NCBI GenBank assembly: GCA_963514095.1 | Contig: OY741271.1 | Coordinates: forward strand, 2,371,520 to 2,435,519 | DNA: 64,000 bases | Origin: Eutrigla gurnardus | Lineage: Eukaryota; Chordata; Actinopteri; Perciformes; Triglidae | Direction of reading: 5' to 3' | Shown here: piece by piece, positions 55,194 through 64,000 of the stretch | How positions within the stretch are numbered: position 1 is the first letter of the stretch | Layout of the letters: each line of letters begins with the position of its first letter | Notes under the pieces: generated by a model | Database searches by the model: none | Told to the model about the DNA's origin: nothing | Seen by the model: only the letters and a program-made list of their open reading frames with translations | Translations under genes and position numbers: made by a program

Positions 55194-55744
55194 CTGAAAG
55201 CAGAGCGTTATGAGGAGATCATCAGTTCAACACAAGAATATAACGAGGTGGTAAAATGTCATCATAGTATCAGATAGAAGAAAGTACATCATCACTGTGA
55301 TTTATTCAACATCAATATTCATTTCTACATAGAGACTGAACCGTGAGCCAGACCTAACAAAAAGCAATTTGGAAACATTTTTCACTGGTATTGGATTGGT
55401 TCTGGTCACGTTTAGTCTCTGGTTTAGTATGAATGTTGTTGAAACATCTCTCACAACTGTGGAGCAAGATGGCCAAAAACATCGACTACGGATAGAAGAA
55501 GGATTGGCACTATTCCCATTCAAGTATTAAACAATGAAGCAAACGTTTGTTCACCTGACCTTCATCAGGGAAAATGTTTGACAAAAACCTATTCTGTCAT
55601 CGAATAGAGCTTTTCCATGTAAATGCAACTGAGGGTGAATCAATGTAGAAAGGCAATCATGAGTTCAGAATAATTCAAATTAAATTATTATTAATCCTTT
55701 TTCTTGATTCTTATCCTTTTTCTTAATCCTAATTCCTAATTCTT
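55194..55744. other. Unassigned sequence at start of the upstream prkcz intron
   Basis: No coding or repeat structure identified. A LINE fragment follows. Confidence 0.4.
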
Positions 55745-57168
55745 AATCATTCACACCCATTCAACACTGTAAGAAACAACACAGCCAATTCTGTTTCTTA
55801 CAGTGTATCGCGCTCCTGGTCTATATTCTGAAGTCTTATCTGAATTCTCTGAGTTTCTATCAAGTTTAGTCCTTAAATCAGATAAAGTTATTATTGTGGG
55901 GGATTTTAATGTCCATGTGGACGTTGTAAATGACAGCCTTAGTGTAGCATTTACTTCATTAATAGATTCTATTGGCTTCAGTCAGAGTGTACATAAACCA
56001 ATTCACTGTCATAGCCACACTCTCGACCTCATCTTATTTTGTGGCATTGAAATCGAAAACTTAATAACCTTTCCTCAAAATTCTTCTTTATCTGACCATT
56101 ACTTGATAACCTTTGACTTATTGCTGCTGGACTTCGCTCCTCTAGGAAAAAGCTACTACTCTCGGTGTCTACCGGATAGAGCTGGAGCTAAGTTTAAGGA
56201 AGTGATCTCTTAAGGAATCTTGAGTTCACTTCCATGTCTTAATGAAACGGAGGACTTCTATGTTAATCTTAATCCCTCCCAGATCGATTCTCTTATAGAT
56301 GAATCTGGAAGCCTACTGAGAACGACTCTCGACTCTGTTGCTCCTCTAAAACAGAAAACTATAAAACCAAGAAAGTTAGCTCCCTGGTATAACTCCCAAA
56401 CTCGTAAATTAAAACAAAAAATGCGTAATCTGGAAATCATCTGGCGCTCCACCAAACTGAAAGAATCCCGCCTAATCTGGCAAGACAGTCTTAAAACGTA
56501 TAAGAAGGCTCTCCGTAATGCCAGAGTAGCCTACTACTCATCTTTAATAGAGGAAAATAAAAACAACCCTAGATTTGTTTTCAGTACTGTAGCCAGTCTG
56601 ACAGAGTCTAAGCTCTACTGAGCCATGTATTCCTAGAGATCTTAGTAGGCTAGTAATGACTTTATGAACTTTTTTAATGATAACATTTTAGCTATCAAAG
56701 ACAAAATTACTCACATCTTGCCTTCAATTGGAACCACGTTACCCTCAAACTCAGGAATCTTAGAAATAGAAACAGCATTAAGACCTGATATATATTTAGA
56801 CTGCTTTCCTCCAATCTACCTTAACCAACTAACGTCAATGATCTCTTCTTCTAAACCTTCAACCTGTCTCCTAGATCCGATACCAACTAGGCTACTAAAA
56901 GAAGCCTTACCCTTAGTTAGCACGTCGTTACTAGATATGATCAATGTGTCTTTATTAGCAGGTTATGTGCATTTCTAAATAACAACAGTCTACTTGAGGA
57001 CTTCCAGTCAGGATTTAGAGTACATCGAAGCACAGAGCACTGGTGAAAATTATAAATGACCTTCTAACTGCTTCTGATAATGGCTGGTTTCTGTACTTAT
57101 CCTTTATGTGCACAGAAGTTAGATACGGTGTTCCTCAAGGTTCTGTGCGCGGACCAATTCTTTTCAAC
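55745..57168 (+). pseudogene. LINE fragment (CR1/L2 group, Rex1-like), endonuclease and linker
   Basis: Three open pieces. 55803-56213 has YRAPGLYSEVLSEFSEFLSS, then IVGDFNVHVD (endonuclease), HSHTLDLIL and SLSDHYLITFDL (SDH motif). 56220-56621 is the linker (PRKLAPWYNSQTRKLKQKMR, NPRFVFSTVASLT). 56664-56978 has SKPSTCLLDPIPTRLLKEAL. A short later piece keeps DFQSGFR and YGVPQGSVRGPILFNL (57120-57168), but the RT palm between is deleted. Antisense to prkcz. Confidence 0.82.
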
Positions 57169-57530
57169 TTATGATGAGCCCATTGTATCTTGGGTGGAAG
57201 ATATCCAAGATGGCTGCCAGGGTGCAGACACACAGTTGGGGAAGTCCTGAGTGTTTGCCTAAAAAGTCATCCAAAAAGCAAATTGGACCTTGGATTGTGC
57301 TATCAATGTATTCCTCTGTTGCTTGGATAACTCTCTATCTTCTGTTAAGTTCAACTTGTCCAAGAAAAAGGGACACTCTAACCTTGTATCCAGCCAGATG
57401 GAGTCAGCACATGTTATTCACACGGGTACTGGACTATGGCAATGCTAGGCCACCCCCAGGTGAGCAGGAAAAGGCTGTTACAGGCAAACCACTCTCGGGT
57501 GTTTTTAATCTCTTGCTGATAATTCTTTTG

Positions 57531-57560
57531 GCTGGTGATGTTGAACTAAACCCTGGGCCA
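57531..57560 (+). promoter_or_regulatory. 2A-like ribosome-skipping motif
   Basis: Encodes AGDVELNPGP. All invariant positions (D, E, N, P, G, P) are present, and a Leu/Ile-rich stretch directly precedes it, as in active 2A sequences. 2A-like motifs are known near the N-terminus of several APE-type non-LTR retrotransposons. Skipping activity here is predicted, not shown. Confidence 0.85.
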
Positions 57561-58650
57561 GTGCCAGCTGGGCCTTCACCTTCGCTAGCTGGGCCAACAT
57601 CACTGCTAACGGGGCCTTCACCTCGGGCAGCCGGGCTAACAACACTGCTAGCTCAACCAATATCACTGCTAGCTGGGCACTTATCTCTGCTAGCTGGGCC
57701 AACACCACTGCTAGCTGGACCTCCACCACTGCTAGCTGGGCCTTCACCACTGCCAGCTAGGCCTCCACCTATGCTAGCTGGGCCTTCATCACTGCTAGCT
57801 GGGCCCTCACCACTGCTAGCTAGGCTTCCACCTCTGCTAGCTGGGCCTCCACCTCTGCTAGCTGGGCCTCCACCTCTGCCAGCCGGGTCTCCACCTCTGC
57901 TAGCTGGATCTTCACCACTGCTACCTGGGCCAACACCACCGCTAGCTGGACCTCCACCTCTGCTAGCTGGACCTTCACCACTGCTACCTGGGCCAACACC
58001 ACTGCTGGCTGGACCTCCACCACTGCTAGCTGGGCCCTCACCACTGCTAGCTAGGCTTCCACCTCTGCTAGCTGTGCCTCCACCTCTGCCAGCTGGGTCT
58101 CCACCTCTGCCAGCTGGGTCTCCACCTCTGCTAGCTGGATCTTCACCACTGCTACCTGGGCCAACACCACTGCTAGCTGGACCTCCACCACTGCTACCTG
58201 GGCCAACACTACTGCTACCTGGGCCAACACTACTGCTAGCTGGGCCTCCACCACTGCTAGCTGGGCCTTCACCACTGCTAGCTGGGCCTCCACCTCTGAT
58301 AGCTGGGCCTCCACCTCTGCTAGCTGGGCCTTCACCACTGCTACCTGGGCCAACACTACTGCTACCTGGGCCAACACTACTGCTAGCTGGGCCTCCACCT
58401 CTGCTAGCTGGGCCTCCACTTCTGCTAGCTGGGCCTTCACCACTGCTAGCTGGGCCTCAACCTCTGATAGCTGGGCCTCCACCTCTGATAGCTGGGCCTC
58501 CACCTCTGATAGCTGGGCCTTCACCACTGCTAGCTGGGCCCTCACCACTGCCAGTTGGGCCTCCACCTTTGCTAGCTGGGCCCACACCACCGTTAGCTGG
58601 GCCTCCACCTCTGCCAGCTGGGTCTCCACCTCTGTTAACTGGGCCAACGG
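57561..58650 (+). repeat. 21-bp coding minisatellite (~50 units)
   Basis: The unit is of the type CCTCCACCTCTGCTAGCTGGG. Since 21 is a multiple of three, the sense frame stays open as a Pro/Leu/Ala/Gly heptapeptide. The antisense frame also stays open (58051-58647 and others) and reads as AQLAEVE/AQLAVVK heptads. Units vary at a few positions (CTACCTGGG, GATAGCTGGG), and higher-order blocks are visible (for example 57900-58040 versus 58130-58260). Confidence 0.95.
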
Positions 58651-59499
58651 TAGGTGGAGGTCTTTTGGCTGATGTGGAAGCTAGCAGTGTAAAGCCACAT
58701 GCAAACAGTGCCAATAAAAGAAACAGGAGGCTGCCAAACCCCGCAATATTAAAACACCGGAAATTCAGGGTGTTTCAAACCGTTAATAACTCTAAACTAA
58801 TATGGGATTCAACACATAAACCAAAAGGCATTCTTTGTGCACACTTAAATATACGAAGTATTCTAACAAAAAGTGATCAGGTCCATCACCTTCTTACTGA
58901 CTCTAATATTGACCTCCTTTGCCTATCTGAGACATGGCTTCGTGAATCTTCGCCTTCAGCAATACTATCTGTACCTGGTTATAACATTTTCAGAAAAGAC
59001 AGACAGGGTTCCAAGGGAGGAGGTGTTATGATTTATGCCAAGGACACTTTTAACTGTAATGAGATACATGTCACAGATGAGAATGGATTAGAATTTTTTG
59101 GACTAACTGTTTCCTTGTCACAGCAAATGTCTTTTATTCTTGTAGTTATTTATAGGCCTCCTTCTTCAAATGTGGATTTTTTTGAAAAGCTGGAACTTTT
59201 ATTGAAACAACTCAATCTTGCAAAAGAGGTGATAATAATGGGTGACTTAAATGTTAATTGGGAAGTTAACAAAGTTAGGAAAAAATTGAAAAAGGTTATG
59301 GATGATAGGGATATGACTCAGGTAATTAATGGCCCTACAAGAATTACAAACTCCACCAGCACCCAGATTGATTTAACTTTTACTAATAGGCCAGAAAGGA
59401 TCTTGAAGTCATACAATATGCTCACAGGAATGTTTGATCACAATCTTATAATGGTCACAAGAAAATTAAATAAAAAGCGCTTCAAACCTTTGGCCGCCA

Positions 59500-59530
59500 C
59501 TGTTTTGGTATCTATAGGATACCAAAACAG
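59500..59530. repeat. Perfect palindrome (13-bp arms, 5-nt loop)
   Basis: Arms 59500-59512 and 59518-59530 are exact complements, located just before the frame break of the LINE. Confidence 0.97.
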
Positions 59531-59567
59531 GAACAACAAAACTTCCAAGATTCAATCAAAGATGTAA

Positions 59568-60966
59568 ACTGGGATGAATTGCTCACTGGCAAAAATCTAG
59601 ATATGGATTGTTCTAATATGGCCATCAAAATACAAAAAATTAAAACTAAAAGCTATAAATTTGTTTAACCTTCCATGGTTAAACAAATTTATTCTGAAAC
59701 TCATGAAAGAACGAGATCACTCTTTGAAGTTGTCAATCAAATTAGGACACACCAGACACCAATTTATTTCGTTGAGAAATAGGGTAGTGAAAGAAATAAG
59801 AAAATCCAAAGCTGACTTTTTCATTACTGCCCTGAATAGTGCAAGGGGGAATTCTAAAATAATCTGGAATTATATTAAAAAACTATTGGGTGATTCCCAA
59901 AAAAACAAAAAACAAACTAATGCAAATTCAATTAAATGGAAGTATCTTGACAGAACCTCAAGTGATGGCTGATGCTTTCAACAACTACTTCATTGAGTCT
60001 GTGTCAGAAAATTTCGGATAAGTTTACATTAAAACAAAGGAGGGAATACCCTGCATTGTCTGCAACGCAGTCCTTTACCATTACAAATATTACTGAGACT
60101 AAAGTTATCGATTTAATTCGATCACTCAAACCATCTAAAGCAAAGGATGTTTTTGGAATGGACCCGAACATGCTCAAAGATCTAGGTTCAGCTCTCGCCA
60201 CTCCTATTGCCTCAATCATTAATCTTAAATTTTATCGGGGCACTTTCCAAAGGCCTGGAAATCTGCTATTGTTGCCCCTGTCTTTAAATCCGGTGACTCA
60301 ACTTCTCTGCATAACTACCGCCCAATAAGCATTCTTCCGGCCATTTCCAAAATCGCAGAAAAATGGGTGGCACAGCAGATTGTCCATCACTTAAACAGCA
60401 GCTCCCCCTCTCTCCACGCCATGCAGTTTGGTTTCAGATCCAAGCATTCCACTGAAATGGCTACATGCCTCTTTATTGAGAAAATAAAATTCTTTCTTGA
60501 TAAGGGTGGAGTTGTAGGGGCAGTGTTTTTGGACCTCAGGAAAGCATTTGACACGGTAAATCATTCTGTTCTTCTTACCAAGCTCTCAAAATTTAACTTC
60601 TCTCAAAATGCTGTGAGCTGGATTGAATCATATCTGCATGATCGAACACAATCTGTATCAGTTAACAACTGCAGATCTGACTCTCTTAGGCTAACCTCCG
60701 GAGTCCCTCAGGGGTCAATATTAGGCCCCCTTCTATTTAGTCTTTATATTAATGATTTGCCCACTATTTGTCCTGAGGCTGAATGCTTAATGTATGCAGA
60801 CGACACGGTTTTCTTTGTTCATGGTCACACCAAAGACACTGTTGCCGCTAAACTCATTAAAACAATGTCCTGTGTTACAACTTGGTTGCAGGAGTTCTGT
60901 CTACAGCTAAACGTTTCTAAAACTGTAGGCATGTATTTCACTAAGTTCTGCTTCCGGCTTTGCTAA
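59568..60966 (+). pseudogene. LINE linker and reverse transcriptase, frameshifted
   Basis: Coding pieces in three frames. 59661-59972 (LILKLMKERDHSLKL, then NSARGNSKIIWNYIKKLLG), 59972-60328 (ATQSFTITNI, PSKAKDVFGMDPNMLKDLG), and 60367-60966 with AMQFGFRSKHSTEMA, VFLDLRKAFDTVNH (first palm Asp), SGVPQGSILGPLLF and CLMYADDTVFF (YADD box, about 60788-60820). The thumb and C-terminal region are missing. Confidence 0.85.
59655..59692. repeat. Perfect palindrome (16-bp arms, 6-nt loop)
   Basis: Arms 59655-59670 and 59677-59692 are exact complements around TTCCAT. It lies in the linker of the LINE, next to the position where the reading frame changes. Confidence 0.97.
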
Positions 60967-61210
60967 AGTGCAGACGCTTTTCCTCTTTGCTCTCACCCCT
61001 GCCTGCGATTTTCTGCTATTTTTTGCTATCTGCTTCTCCTCAATAAGAAACAAAGAGCAGCAGCTCCTGGATATTTACAAAACCAGTGGGATTATATTTT
61101 CTTTGAGATAAAACGGGCATTTTTCAATATTTTTACGACTTCCTCAACGCTACGCGAGGAGGCCTACCAAACAAGATAAGCCTGAGCCTGCTAAAGGTAA
61201 TTAGCAGAAG

Positions 61211-62290
61211 ATGCCTCCCTTCTCTACGGAAGATTACCATAAACTCCTACAGAAGATTTTACTGCTGGAAACAAAAATTAATCGGTTTGAAGTAAATGTA
61301 GAAGTGAATGGACTTTGTGGGAACAACACCAATCTAGCACTGACTCAAAACAGTGGACAGGAGCATGCTAGAACCCAGCTAAGTAGCAATAATGAAGCTA
61401 TGAAGAAACGGGAGGATCCTGTACACGGTAATAAATCTACCAGCGATAATCCTCCCTGGAACACACTTGGTGCGAAGCCAAAGAGAAGACCATCTCCTTG
61501 TGACATGGGAGAACGGATATCTGGCAGGACCCAGCGCCCCGATATCTGTGATCTGACCGGCTGGCCTGCGTTACCATCTCCATCCAGGCACAGCGCCTCC
61601 TCAACCCCACTGCCTCGTAGGACACAGCAGCGGACAGCTGGGGAGAGGAGAGCTACCAAGAAACCTCCCCAGCAAACAACTGTTCAACTAAAGAACAGGT
61701 TTGCTCCACTGCTGCAGGACCATGGATCCCCCTCTGATTGCCTGGATAACCCCCCACCACCACGCAGCAGGGTAAGACCTGCTAACTTAAAGCCACAGAG
61801 AAAGCTAACGACAGGGCCTGAAAATCTGATTGTGGGTGACTTTTCTGTAAAAGATATGAAAAGCAGTAATAACATCAAAGTACTCTGCTTTCCGAAGGAT
61901 ACGGTGTCTGATTTGGAAAAAAGAATCCTGGAAATTGTGGCTGCACACCCAATTGTGAAAAATATCATTCTGCACATTGGATTTAATGACATTGAAAAAC
62001 AACAATCAAGAGAGTTGAGAGAGGACTTCAATAAACTCTTTGAAACAGTCAGCTCTGTGAATGCTGAGGTTTTCATCAGTGGCCCTCTGCCCCCGACCGG
62101 GAGAGGAGCGGAGACATTCAGTAGACTGTTTGGCTCAACAAATGGCTCTCAACTGCATCTCTTGCTCACCCAATGCATTTTATTGACAATTTCCACTTTT
62201 TCTGGGACCGCAGGCATCTTTTTAAGACAAACGGACTTTGCCTAAATAAGCTAGGGGCAAAGCTATTCATCACCAACATGTCTTACTGCC
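61211..62290 (+). pseudogene. LINE ORF1 with SGNH esterase-like domain, catalytic positions altered
   Basis: It starts MPPFSTEDYHKLLQKILLLE with a short coiled-coil-like N-terminus, then a Ser/Pro/Arg-rich linker. From about residue 200 it follows the SGNH-hydrolase fold of CR1/L2 ORF1: LIVGDFSVKDM (normally GDS; here Phe at residue 211), IILHIGFNDI (block III, normally G.ND), FISGPLPPTGRG. A frameshift near 62150 moves the end into another frame: FIDNFHFFWDRRHLF, then TNGLCLNKLGAKLF, where the usual DGLHPN has Asn and Cys at the Asp and His positions. The domain is thus expected to be catalytically dead in this copy. Such ORF1 proteins bind LINE RNA. Confidence 0.78.
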
Positions 62291-62354
62291 TGCGTCATCC
62301 ATCTGTCGCCAAGGACAAGAGACGAGAGGAACCAACAAAGAGGGAAGACGAAAC

Positions 62355-62880
62355 ACAGATTATCAGAAACGTCGAAGAGGGACTGAATGTGGATCCCCCC
62401 CCCCCCCCCCCAAATCTCCATCCAGGTCTTCGTCATTCTCCCTCCCTCCAATAAACCTTTCTCTCCCCTCCTCCCCCTTGGAGTTCCAAGAGCTACCCCC
62501 ACCTACCCCCCGCCCTTCTCAGATTATCAACAACGTCGAAGGAGGACTGAATGTGGATCCCTCCCCCACCCCCCCCAAATCCCAATCCAGGTCTTCGTCA
62601 TTCTCCCTCCCTCCAATAAACCTTTCTCTCCCCTCCTCCCCCTTGGAATTCCAGGAGCTACCCCCACCTACCCCCCGCCCTACTCAGACCCCCTCTCCCA
62701 AGGCTGCAACTAAGTCACCAAAACCCAAGACCCCCTCTTCCAAGGCTGCAACTAAGTCACTAAAACCCAAGACCCCCTCTTCCAAGACTGCAACTAAGTC
62801 ACTAAAATCCAGGACCCCCTCTTCCAAGACTCTTCCCTTATGGCCACCTCTTCCCTTATGGCCACCCCCTCCCCACCCTG
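62355..62880 (+). repeat. Tandem duplications between LINE ORF1 and ORF2
   Basis: A ~160-bp unit starting near ATTATCAGAAACGTCGAAG (62358) is repeated at about 62522 (ATTATCAACAACGTCGAAGG); both copies contain GGACTGAATGTGGATCCC and a C run. Next, a 45-bp unit (AAGGCTGCAACTAAGTCAC...) recurs three to four times at about 62699-62830. A Pro/Lys/Ser-rich frame stays open through it (KAATKSPKPKTPSS). Confidence 0.88.
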
Positions 62881-62967
62881 ACAGCAGCCCTGAATATTAC
62901 TGAGACAGAAAAGGGTTCAGCAGTAGACCGCATTATCAGCTGGACCCAAGGTCGCCTACATCAAAAC

Positions 62968-63997
62968 ATGGCACCTTCTGCATTCCTGTTGTGGAAACTT
63001 GAACACACAGCTAACCTAAACAATCTCATTCCTGTTCTCTCAAAATCAAAGTCAACCTCAAAGCCTGTCAATAACACCATCAGGATGGGTCTGCTAAATG
63101 TTAGGTCTCTTAATAACAAATCATTTTTAGTCAATGATTTTATTACCACTTCTAAACTTGGTTTTATGTTTTTAACTGAAACATGGCTAGAACAAAATAA
63201 CAGTGCAAGCATTCTGATCGAGACAGCACCCCCCAACTATAATTTTATTGATGTTTGTAGATCTGGGAAAAGAGGTGGAGGGGTTGCTGCTATATTTAAA
63301 AATACATTTCAGGGGAAACAGATGTCACTTGGTGTTTTTCCATCATTCGAATATCTTTGTGCTGTGCTGAAATGCTCTCCCAGAGTTCTCCTGTTAATTA
63401 TTTACAGGCCACCTAAATATTCATCACATTTTTTCGATGATTTTACTGAATTATTGTCTAGCATCTCCACTGATTTCGACTGCCTAGTTATAACCGGTGA
63501 CTTTAATTTTCATATTGATGATTTGAATGACAAGGGTGCAAAAGAACTTTTTAATATTCTAGACACATTTGACCTTTCTCAACATGTGAAAGAGGCTACT
63601 CATTGTAAGGGACACACCCTGGACCTGATTATCACAAAAGGTCTCCATGTTTCTGATGTTTTTGTGACTGATCCTTCATTGCCCTTCATCTGATCACTTC
63701 TGTGTTTTCTTTAATATTTCTTTCATTCCTGACACACAAACAGAATCAAATAAGGTCAAAAAGCGGTACATCAATGAACATGCCAATGTACTCTTTAAAA
63801 ATGCCATCTCCTCGTTACCACCTCTAAACCCATGTCATGCTGATGATCTTGTAAACATCTTTAATTCCAAAATTCTGAATGTCATAGAGATCATTGCACC
63901 TGCTACGGTTAAAACAATTTCTGGTAAGCAAAAGGCATCCTGGAGAAAAGCTGCTGTTGTAACAGCCCAGAGAAGAGAGTGCAGGAAGGCTGAATGA
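62968..63997 (+). pseudogene. LINE ORF2 endonuclease and linker start
   Basis: 62968-63693 encodes the APE-like endonuclease: MGLLNVRSLNNKSFLVNDF, LTETWLEQN, GKRGGGVAAIFKN, LIIYRPPKYS, VITGDFNFHIDD (about 63490-63520), GHTLDLIITKGL. At about 63690 the frame ends, while another frame continues without break with SDHFCVFFNISF (active-site SDH) to KASWRKAAVV and a stop at 63995-63997, so one small indel separates them. The RT lies beyond the window. Confidence 0.83.
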
Positions 63998-64000
63998 ATC

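Larger units (their letters stand above)
57171..59567 (+). pseudogene. LINE ORF: 2A-like peptide, heptapeptide repeats, endonuclease
   Basis: A 798-codon open frame. Residues about 109-122 are hydrophobic (GVFNLLLIILLAG). Then comes DVELNPGP at residues 123-130 (57537-57560), an exact match to the D(V/I)ExNPGP consensus at which ribosomes skip a peptide bond before the last Pro. Residues 131-493 are about 50 copies of a heptapeptide (GPPPLLA/GPSPLLA). From about residue 553 an APE-like endonuclease follows: AHLNIRSIL, LCLSETWLRE, GGGVMIYAKD, VIYRPPSSN, IMGDLNVNW, STQIDLTFTN, MFDHNLIMV. The true start may be a later Met (for example near residue 81). The frame ends early at 59567, with coding continuing in another frame. 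The 2A would release the leader from the downstream polyprotein (inference). Confidence 0.82.
57169..60946 (+). mobile_element. Non-LTR retrotransposon with 2A-like motif (degenerate, 3'-incomplete)
   Basis: It starts right after the previous LINE fragment and encodes a leader with a 2A-like motif, a 1.1-kb proline-rich repeat, an APE-type endonuclease and an RT in broken frames. It stops abruptly after the RT palm (…CLQLNVSKT) at about 60946, where another LINE 5' region begins. CR1/L2-superfamily affiliation is inferred from motif style. Confidence 0.8.
60947..64000 (+). mobile_element. LINE (CR1/L2 group) with esterase-type ORF1, running off the right edge
   Basis: A 5' untranslated-like region (60947-61210) leads into ORF1 (61211-62270), a repeat-rich spacer (62380-62890), and ORF2 with an endonuclease (62968 on) that exits the window. 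It follows directly on the truncated 3' side of the previous LINE. Antisense to prkcz. Confidence 0.82.

Overview
The window is vertebrate, almost certainly teleost fish, genomic DNA. A single host gene is recognisable: the 3' half of prkcz (atypical protein kinase C zeta), on the minus strand. Eight exons lie between 26793 and 55193, all with GT/AG borders and compatible phases. They encode the kinase C-lobe, the activation loop, the turn and hydrophobic motifs and the natural C-terminus ending STEESV. The 5' half of the gene lies beyond the right edge. Introns range from 227 bp to about 11 kb.

Nearly everything else is mobile DNA or simple repeat. (1) 1-3138: decayed BEL/Pao gag-pol on the minus strand, cut by a hAT-like end at 3139. 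(2) 3858-13622: a near-complete BEL/Pao element with two 952-bp LTRs differing at five positions. Its integrase is split by a Tc1-like transposon (10252-11876). (3) 14.2-17.24 kb: an L2-type LINE with a well-preserved reverse transcriptase and a second LINE tail in its 3' UTR. (4) 17708-22064: a three-level nest in which a Tc1-like element was hit by an L2, which was then hit by a 2.2-kb solo LTR. (5) 22-26.8 kb: downstream flank of prkcz with microsatellites, a LINE 3'-end repeat and a 9-bp minisatellite. (6) 26.8-55.2 kb: prkcz exons and introns, holding several TIR elements (31364-32298, 32495-33509, 40228-40902, 46627-48454, 49222-50338), a hAT remnant, a tRNA-type SINE, a large inverted pair of an unnamed repeat (31.3-34.65 kb and 44.04-45.25 kb), and an intron that is about 84% trinucleotide repeat. 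(7) 55.7-64 kb: three degenerate LINEs, all on the plus strand and so antisense to prkcz. One carries a perfect 2A-like motif followed by a 1.1-kb heptapeptide array. The last carries an esterase-type ORF1 with altered catalytic positions.

The observations I rate highest are: the 2A-like motif plus 21-bp coding minisatellite at 57.5-58.65 kb; one gene-like ~270-bp segment found inside two DNA transposons with unrelated ends (33.11-33.37 and 47.95-48.23 kb); and four perfect fold-back palindromes inside retroelement coding DNA (2060-2159, 59500-59530, 59655-59692), which look like template-switch scars. No bacterial features, CRISPR arrays or rRNA genes are present.
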